From positions 31,664 through 95,663 of the forward strand of contig JAEYCB010000047.1 in the NCBI GenBank assembly GCA_023404345.1: a DNA stretch of 64,000 bases, in the 5' to 3' direction. Below the pieces are notes generated by a model. The model had not been told where the DNA came from and did not search any database. It saw only the letters and a program-made list of their open reading frames with translations. The position numbers were made by a program, and so were the translations under genes. The stretch is from Bacillota bacterium. GTDB lineage: Bacteria > Bacillota > Clostridia > Christensenellales > Aristaeellaceae. Of this stretch, positions 59,041 to 64,000 are shown piece by piece (the first letter of the stretch is position 1; each line of letters starts with the position of its first letter).

Positions 59041-60492
59041 TCAGGCATTCTTGAGCATCTCAATACCCTTGTCGATACGACGCAGGCTTTCCTCCCTGCC
59101 CAAAAGGTACGCGATCTCGGTTGCCCCGCCGGGGGTAGAGGCCTGTCCCGAAAGGGCGGTTCGCACGGGCCACATCATCTGGCCGGTCTTGAGACCATTT
59201 TCCGCAGCCAGAGCCATCAGGCCATCCTTGACGGCTTCCTCACTGAAATTTTCCAACGCTGCCATCGCCGGCCGGGCCAACTCCAGCGCGCGCAGGGCCA
59301 CCGCGCTATCGGTCTTCATCTTCTTGTGGGTGTAAAGTTCGATGCTATACTCCGGCAGCTCGGCCAAAAAGCGCACCATATCCGGCACACGGTCAAAAAC
59401 CTCGGTACGGGTATGCATCAGCTCGGCCAGGCGGCGGTAGTCAATGCCTTTGCCTGCCAGCACGCGGTCAAACCAGGGTGTGGCCATGGCCAGATAGTCC
59501 TCAAAGGGCATGCGGGTGATGTACTCGTGATTGAACCACACCAGCTTTTCGGTGTTGAAGATGGCCGGAGCCTTGCTCAGGCCCTTCAGGTCGAACGCCT
59601 CCACCAGCTCGTCCAGCGTAAAGAATTCCCGCTCGTCTCCCGGGCTCCAACCCAAAAGCGCGATAAAGTTGATGATCGCGTCACGCACGTAGCCCTGAGC
59701 CAACAGGTCCTCAAAGCTGGGGTCGCCGTAGCGCTTGCTGAGCTTGCGGGTGGCGTCCTTCATGACGGGACTTAAGTGAATGTAGACGGGCGGCTCCCAG
59801 CCAAACGCCTCATAGAGCAGGTTGTACTTGGGTGCGGAGCTCAAATACTCGGTACCACGCATTACGTGAGTAATACCCATGAGGTGGTCGTCAATCACGT
59901 TCGCGAAGTTATAGGTGGGCAAGCCGTCAGCCTTGATGAGCACGTTGTCGTCCAGCGTGTCACAGGGGGCTTCAACGTGGCCGTAGAGCGCGTCGTCAAA
60001 GCTGGCAGTGCCCGTAAGAGGGATGTTCTGGCGAATGACAAACGGTTCGCCGCTCTGCATACGGCGCAGGGCTTCATCCTTGGGGATATTCAGGCAGTGT
60101 TTATCGTACTTCCACTGCTCGCCGCGGGCCGTGGCCGCGTCGCGCCGGGCCTGCAGCTCCTCCTTGGTGCAAAAGCACGGATAGGCCGCGCCGCTCTCCA
60201 CCAACTGCATGGCATAGGGCAGGTAGGTGTCCCGCCGCTGGGTCTGGATGTAGGGGCCGTAGTCGCCGCCCACGTCCGGACCTTCGTCGTATTCCAGGCC
60301 CGCTTCGCGCAGGCTCTTATAGATCAGCTCCACCGCGCCAGGCACCTCGCGTTCCTGATCGGTGTCCTCAATGCGCAGGATGAACTTGCCCCCGTTCTTT
60401 TTGGCGAACAGGTAAGTGTAGAGGGCGGTGCGCAATCCGCCCAGGTGCAGGTAGCCCGTGGGGCTGGGGGCGAACCGGGTGCGTACAGTCAT
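59041..60492 (-). CDS. gltX: Glutamyl-tRNA synthetase
   Basis: The 483-residue class I synthetase begins MTVRTRFAPSPTGYLHLGG (HIGH-type motif at about 15) and has the KLSKR motif (ATRKLSKRYGDPSF, about 250), LRIEDTDQER, and an alpha-helical anticodon-binding domain. It charges tRNA(Glu) and may also misacylate tRNA(Gln), although glnS is present upstream. AAGGAGG precedes the ATG at 60492; an open frame continuing upstream is antisense-like noise in the neighbour gene. Confidence 0.95.
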   Translation of the reverse strand: MTVRTRFAPSPTGYLHLGGLRTALYTYLFAKKNGGKFILRIEDTDQEREVPGAVELIYKSLREAGLEYDEGPDVGGDYGPYIQTQRRDTYLPYAMQLVESGAAYPCFCTKEELQARRDAATARGEQWKYDKHCLNIPKDEALRRMQSGEPFVIRQNIPLTGTASFDDALYGHVEAPCDTLDDNVLIKADGLPTYNFANVIDDHLMGITHVMRGTEYLSSAPKYNLLYEAFGWEPPVYIHLSPVMKDATRKLSKRYGDPSFEDLLAQGYVRDAIINFIALLGWSPGDEREFFTLDELVEAFDLKGLSKAPAIFNTEKLVWFNHEYITRMPFEDYLAMATPWFDRVLAGKGIDYRRLAELMHTRTEVFDRVPDMVRFLAELPEYSIELYTHKKMKTDSAVALRALELARPAMAALENFSEEAVKDGLMALAAENGLKTGQMMWPVRTALSGQASTPGGATEIAYLLGREESLRRIDKGIEMLKNA

Positions 60493-60505
60493 GAGGGAGC
60501 CTCCT

Positions 60506-60640
60506 TTATGGTAAGTCGGTATCGGATAATCCTCCTGCCGTCCAAACGGCGCTTTTGCCGTAGTAAGCCGCGTAATCCTCGTTAATCCAACTATCGGGAT
60601 TTTCGCGGATATCGTCCATAAACAGCACATGCGGCTCGCA
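60506..60640 (-). pseudogene. Out-of-frame C-terminal tail of the DUF6056-like gene
   Basis: Forty-four codons read CEPHVLFMDDIRENPDSWIN and end in SDTDLP before TAA. The MDDI...NPDSW...YYGKSAV pattern is what DUF6056 relatives show at their C-terminus. It has no start of its own, and the stop overlaps the gltX ribosome site as in an intact operon. Confidence 0.6.
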
Positions 60641-62000
60641 GGGCTGGCAGCTCTACTGTTTCCTGCGGCCCAGACATGATCCGCAGCCGTTGAAGGTGCG
60701 TATCGTGATATGCCTGCGCCTCTCCGGTAAGCAGGGATTTCAGCGCCGAGATGCCCGCATATGGTTCCTCCGAACGGTTGAGCACTGCTGTCAGCGCCAC
60801 GCATACACAGGCACAAGCAGCGGCTGCGGCCGTAAATTGCCGGATTTTTCGTGGTACATCCGTCACCCAGCGGCCGCCCAGCGCTCCAAGCCGTATGGAC
60901 TGAATCACAGCCAGAAGCACAAGCAAAAGCAAAATCCAAAACAGGAAAAACCATACGTTTACCACCCGCAACTCCGCCCAGCCAAGGCCCATGCCGAAAA
61001 GCTGAGGCGTAAAAGCCGAGGCGAAAAAACAGAAAACCAACGCAAGCAGCCATAATACCGGCAGCCGCCGCGGCACCATCTTTTCCACAGGAACAAGGCA
61101 CAGAAACGGGATCAGCATCAACGCCACGCACAGCGAAAGCGGCGTAAACCACGTATCCAGATACTGATACGCCTGACGGAAGGAATACACAATTGCCCGC
61201 AAGGGGTCCAATCCACCGCCCACCGCCGCCTGGCGCACAGCATTGCCCGGTGCCAGAATGCTGGGTATAAATCCCGCCAGCATCGCAGTCAACACCACGG
61301 ACAATGCAACGCGGCCCCGTTTCTTTTTCACCAGAGCAAATAGAAACGCCGCTACCGTCAACTCCGCATTAAGAAGTGCGGTGATAAAGTTGCCTCCCGC
61401 GATTACACAGCCTATCAGCGCGGCCAACGCCACCCTGACCTTTCCGGCCTGGCCCGATAAGATCCGCACAAGCTGTACCACTTCAACCAGCATAAGTGCA
61501 AAAAACAGCACATAATAGCTGGCACCATTCCACCAGTAGAATCCCTGTACAGGGGAGGGGATCATTTGCACCAGCACCAGGCAAATCACACCGGAAATAA
61601 CGTTAACAAGGTCCCGACTGGCGCGGGCGCCAGGCTGGGGCAAGCCGCGCAACAGGGAATGGAAGAAGTAAAACACTGAAGCAATCAGCGCTCCAAGTAA
61701 AAGGAACGTTGAAATCGCGTACCAGCGCTCTCCGAAAATAGCAGGCTGAAGCGTAAAAACCACCACGGCGGCCCAGGTTCCCTGCCAGTTTCCCCAGGTA
61801 ATGCGGGCCTGCTCCACAGCAGCCTTGAGCACCTCCCATAGGCTATGCGTCTGATCCCACGCTGCCTTGGTCAGGAGTCCGAAGGTATAGTCATCGTTGC
61901 AGGGGTGGTTATAAAACGCTGCCACCAGTAGCGGAATCGCACCGGCAATCAGCAGCGCGATGCACAGCCGTGAGCAGGCGCGCACCATCCGGTCGCTCAT
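60591..62000 (-). CDS. DUF6056-like polytopic membrane protein, C-terminus frameshifted
   Basis: The 469-residue frame has at least ten hydrophobic helices. The outer loop after helix one, YNHPCNDDYTFG, carries the NDDY acidic motif of DUF6056 GT-C-like proteins. The frame ends prematurely at 60591, while a convincing C-terminal tail (PHVLFMDDIRENPDSW...) runs in the +1 frame to 60506, only 13 bases from gltX. Removing one base of the GGG run at 60640-60643 (plus strand) would restore a 498-codon gene. AAAGGAGG precedes the ATG. It is embedded between glnS and gltX; role in surface glycan transfer is inferred. Confidence 0.72.
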   Translation of the reverse strand: MSDRMVRACSRLCIALLIAGAIPLLVAAFYNHPCNDDYTFGLLTKAAWDQTHSLWEVLKAAVEQARITWGNWQGTWAAVVVFTLQPAIFGERWYAISTFLLLGALIASVFYFFHSLLRGLPQPGARASRDLVNVISGVICLVLVQMIPSPVQGFYWWNGASYYVLFFALMLVEVVQLVRILSGQAGKVRVALAALIGCVIAGGNFITALLNAELTVAAFLFALVKKKRGRVALSVVLTAMLAGFIPSILAPGNAVRQAAVGGGLDPLRAIVYSFRQAYQYLDTWFTPLSLCVALMLIPFLCLVPVEKMVPRRLPVLWLLALVFCFFASAFTPQLFGMGLGWAELRVVNVWFFLFWILLLLVLLAVIQSIRLGALGGRWVTDVPRKIRQFTAAAAACACVCVALTAVLNRSEEPYAGISALKSLLTGEAQAYHDTHLQRLRIMSGPQETVELPALRAACAVYGRYPRKSR

Positions 62001-62039
62001 GCTTCCAGCCCCTCCTTTCGTAAAGCAACGCGCTGCTCC

Positions 62040-63785
62040 TTACCCCTTCACCTGCTTGGCGAAACTGTCCTTGAGGCCCACCACGCGATTAAAGACGGGC
62101 AGATCATCGGTGGAGTCGGGGTCTTTGCAGAAGTAGCCCATGCGCAGGAACTGGAAGGTGTCTCCTACCTGAGCGTCCTTGAGGAAACGCTCGGCAAAGC
62201 CATGGCAGACCTCCAGACTGTCGGGGTTGAGCTTCTTGAGGAAATCGGTCTTGAGAGCCGCGCTGCTCACCGGAGCCGCTTCGGCACCTTCGGCCTCCGC
62301 CTGCGCCTCCGCGTCGGCCTCGGCGGCCTCTTTGGCCATGGCTTCCTCGTCCATGAGCAATGGTTCGTAGAGGCGCGCCTCCATGGGGATGCAGTCCTCG
62401 GCGCTTACCCAGTGCAGGGTGCCCTTGACCTTGCGGTTTGCACCCTCAGTGCCGTTGCGCGTGTCCATGTCCACAGTGCACAGAACCGCTGTCACATTGC
62501 CCTGTTCGTCCTTTTCGCATCCATCGCAGCGGATGATATAGGCACCCTTGAGACGCACTTCGTTGCCCGGGAACAGACGGAAATACTTCTTGGGCGGTTC
62601 TTCCATGAAATCTTCGCGCTCGACGTAAATTTCACGGGTGAGCACGGTTTTGTGCGTGCCCATTTCCGGGTAGTTGGGGTGATTTTCCATGTCCAGCTCG
62701 TCACGCTTGTCCGCGGGCCAGTTGGTCAGGATCACCTTGAGGGGCCGGAGCACCGCCATGGCGCGTGGCACCTTTTCGCCCAGGTTCTCACGCACACAAT
62801 GCTCAAGCAGGGCCAAATCGACGGTGCTGTCAGCCTTGGCTACACCAATGCGGTCGATGAAATCGCGGATGCTCTCCGGCGTGTAGCCCCGGCGACGCAT
62901 GGCGCACAGCGTGGGCATGCGGGGATCGTCCCACCCGGATACATAGCCACCTTCCACCAGCATGCGAAGATAGCGCTTGGACATGATGGTGCGGGTCAGG
63001 TTCAGGCGGCTGAACTCGATCTGCCGGGGACGAGAGGGGAGCATGTTGGAAGCATGCTCGACCACCCAGTCGTACAGGGGCCGATGGTCCTCATACTCCA
63101 GCGAACACAGGCTGTGGGTGATACCCTCCAGCGCATCTCCGATGGGATGGGCAAAGTCGTACATGGGGTAAATGCACCATGTCTTGCCCGTGCGGTGATG
63201 CTCCTTGAAGAGGATGCGGTACATTGCCGGGTCGCGCATGTTGATGTTGGGGCTGGCCATATCGATCTTCATACGCAGGATCATGCTGCCTTCAGGATGC
63301 TTGCCCGCCTTCATCTCTTCAAAGAGGCGCAGGCTTTCCTCCACGGGCCGGTCTCGATAGGGGCTGTTTTTACCCGGCTGGGTGAGCGTGCCGCGGTAGA
63401 GGCGTACTTCTTCAGGCGAAAGCTCGCATACATAGGCAAGTCCGCGCTTGATCCAGTCCACCGCGATATCATAGCACTTCTGGTAATATTCGCTGGCAAA
63501 ATACAATCCACCCTTCCAGTCGAAGCCCAGCCAGTGGATATCGGCCATGATGCCGTCCACATACTCGGTCTCCTCTTTGGCGGGGTTGGTATCGTCAAAG
63601 CGCAGATTGGTTACGCCACCGAAGCGCTCGGCAGTCAGAAAGTCCGCCACCAGCGCCTTGCAGTGGCCGATGTGCAGGTAGCCGTTGGGTTCGGGAGGAA
63701 AGCGCGTACGCACGCTTTGGCAGCGTCCGCTCCGTAAATCTTCCTGTACGGCGTCCCAGATAAAGTTGGTTTTGGCTGTTTCCAT
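62040..63785 (-). CDS. glnS: Glutaminyl-tRNA synthetase with an Ala/Glu-rich insertion
   Basis: The 581-residue class I enzyme has the HIGH motif PNGYLHIGHCKAL (about 35), FDDTNPAKEETEYVDGI, and the MSKR version of KMSKS (about 265), then the two beta-barrel anticodon-binding domains (PMEARLYEPLL; ending GDTFQFLRMGYFCKD). An insertion of about 25 residues rich in Ala and Glu (AKEAAEADAEAQAEAEGAE) interrupts the C-terminal barrel at about 480-505. AAGGAAGG precedes the ATG at 63785; upstream in-frame ATGs lie in the promoter. GlnRS is uncommon in Firmicutes, which usually use GatCAB. Confidence 0.94.
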   Translation of the reverse strand: METAKTNFIWDAVQEDLRSGRCQSVRTRFPPEPNGYLHIGHCKALVADFLTAERFGGVTNLRFDDTNPAKEETEYVDGIMADIHWLGFDWKGGLYFASEYYQKCYDIAVDWIKRGLAYVCELSPEEVRLYRGTLTQPGKNSPYRDRPVEESLRLFEEMKAGKHPEGSMILRMKIDMASPNINMRDPAMYRILFKEHHRTGKTWCIYPMYDFAHPIGDALEGITHSLCSLEYEDHRPLYDWVVEHASNMLPSRPRQIEFSRLNLTRTIMSKRYLRMLVEGGYVSGWDDPRMPTLCAMRRRGYTPESIRDFIDRIGVAKADSTVDLALLEHCVRENLGEKVPRAMAVLRPLKVILTNWPADKRDELDMENHPNYPEMGTHKTVLTREIYVEREDFMEEPPKKYFRLFPGNEVRLKGAYIIRCDGCEKDEQGNVTAVLCTVDMDTRNGTEGANRKVKGTLHWVSAEDCIPMEARLYEPLLMDEEAMAKEAAEADAEAQAEAEGAEAAPVSSAALKTDFLKKLNPDSLEVCHGFAERFLKDAQVGDTFQFLRMGYFCKDPDSTDDLPVFNRVVGLKDSFAKQVKG

Positions 63786-63843
63786 GACTCGCGCCTTCCT
63801 TTCCATCGTGTTTCCAGGCAGAACAAAGCCGCCGGTTCGCATC

Positions 63844-63872
63844 ATTATAGAACGAAACGGCGGCTTTGGCAA
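63844..63872 (-). promoter_or_regulatory. Promoter of the glnS operon
   Basis: TTGCCA (63867-63872), 17 bp, TATAAT (63844-63849) on the minus strand. The -35 box is only a few bases from the left end of the insertion-like element. The leader is about 50 bases, too short for a T-box. Confidence 0.65.
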
Positions 63873-63878
63873 GTGATA

Positions 63879-63938
63879 TGCTCCCTTTAAAGTAGACAGC
63901 GGGAAAACAAAACTGTCGAAACGGAGGGAGCAATTATC
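63879..63938 (+). mobile_element. Probable left end of an IS3-type insertion sequence
   Basis: TGCTCCCTTTAAAGTAGACAG starts with TG and resembles the left ends of IS3-family elements. It lies directly before a transposase-like reading frame at 63939. The rest of the element is outside the window, so the right end and target duplication cannot be seen. Confidence 0.5.
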
Positions 63939-64000
63939 ATGAGTTTAAAAGGCAAAATACCGCCGGAGGTAAAGATTCAGGCTGTGGAGGACTACCTAGC
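63939..64000 (+). CDS. Start of an IS3-type transposase OrfA-like protein (cut by the window edge)
   Basis: Only about 20 codons are present: MSLKGKIPPEVKIQAVEDYL. This resembles the beginning of the helix-turn-helix OrfA proteins of IS3-family elements, in which a basic leader is followed by a P-E-x-K-x-x-A-V-x-x-Y-L helix. GGAGGGAG lies nine bases upstream of the ATG. The preceding TG...CTTTAAAG end supports this. The rest lies beyond base 64000. Confidence 0.55.
   Translation, partial: MSLKGKIPPEVKIQAVEDYL

Noticed and set aside
60493..61152. N-terminal extension of gltX by about 220 residues
   Set aside because: It overlaps the DUF6056-like gene in another frame, has no family resemblance, and the ribosome site at 60497-60505 fits the start at 60492.
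63786..63938. T-box riboswitch before the synthetase operon
   Set aside because: The leader from the predicted transcription start is only about 50 bases and lacks the conserved T-box sequence.
1..64000. CRISPR arrays, rRNA and tRNA genes
   Set aside because: No spaced direct repeats, no rRNA-like stretches and no cloverleaf with GTTCRANNC were noticed on reading; a tRNAscan search would be needed to exclude an overlooked tRNA.

Overview
The window looks like chromosomal DNA of an anaerobic, moderately high-GC member of the Clostridia, probably a gut lineage. This is inferred from pyruvate:ferredoxin oxidoreductase, a BofC-like protein beside a DUF421/DUF4363 pair, sugar importers with very clostridial signal peptides, a sortase-B-like protein, secreted flavoproteins with FMN-binding domains, and consensus TTGACA/TATAAT promoters with strong GGAGG ribosome binding sites. 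No rRNA, tRNA, CRISPR array or phage was seen. A transposase-like element begins at the right edge. Most genes are on the minus strand.

Layout. 1-6.5 kb: start of a secreted protein, a DnaA-box-like cluster, the DUF4363/DUF421/BofC-like operon, a family 2 glycosidase and a ROK-fold protein. 6.6-10.2 kb: PFOR. 10.4-19.1 kb: a carbohydrate locus with a ribose-type ABC importer, two Gfo/Idh/MocA dehydrogenases and two TIM-barrel isomerase/epimerases around a divergent LacI regulator. 19.3-22.8 kb: two convergent DUF6020-like membrane proteins. 23.0-28.8 kb: housekeeping secA, prfB, a TIGR01906 membrane protein and tsaD. 28.9-31.8 kb: a frameshifted MerR-type regulator and a flavinylated reductase lipoprotein with a MerR-type 19-bp-spacer promoter. 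31.9-34.4 kb: ECF sigma, anti-sigma-like and solute-binding-like genes overlapping in one operon. 34.5-37.5 kb: class II aldolase and a second secreted flavoprotein. 37.7-41.1 kb: a proline-rich membrane protein ending in a sortase-B fold without catalytic residues, and a DUF1015 protein. 41.2-46.5 kb: a BMP/nucleoside-type ABC importer. 46.6-52.4 kb: GtrB-like glycosyltransferase with three GtrII-like glucosyltransferase paralogues. 52.5-56.5 kb: purA, a small FMN-binding protein, a YbaK-type deacylase and a two-gene ABC exporter. 56.6-63.8 kb: glnS, a frameshifted DUF6056 membrane protein, gltX and leuS. The right edge holds the start of an IS3-type element.

Themes. There is a strong cell-surface programme: at least six GT-C-like membrane proteins, a bactoprenol glycosyltransferase and a pseudo-sortase. 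There are three exported proteins with FMN-binding flavinylation motifs. Carbohydrate and nucleoside scavenging is provided by two ABC importers. The strongest candidates for new biology are the pseudo-sortase, the sigma/anti-sigma/binding-protein operon, the MerR-reductase unit and the expanded GtrII array. Two single-base frameshifts, in the MerR and DUF6056 genes, may be real mutations or assembly errors. All functional statements come from reading motifs and family resemblance; no database search was run.
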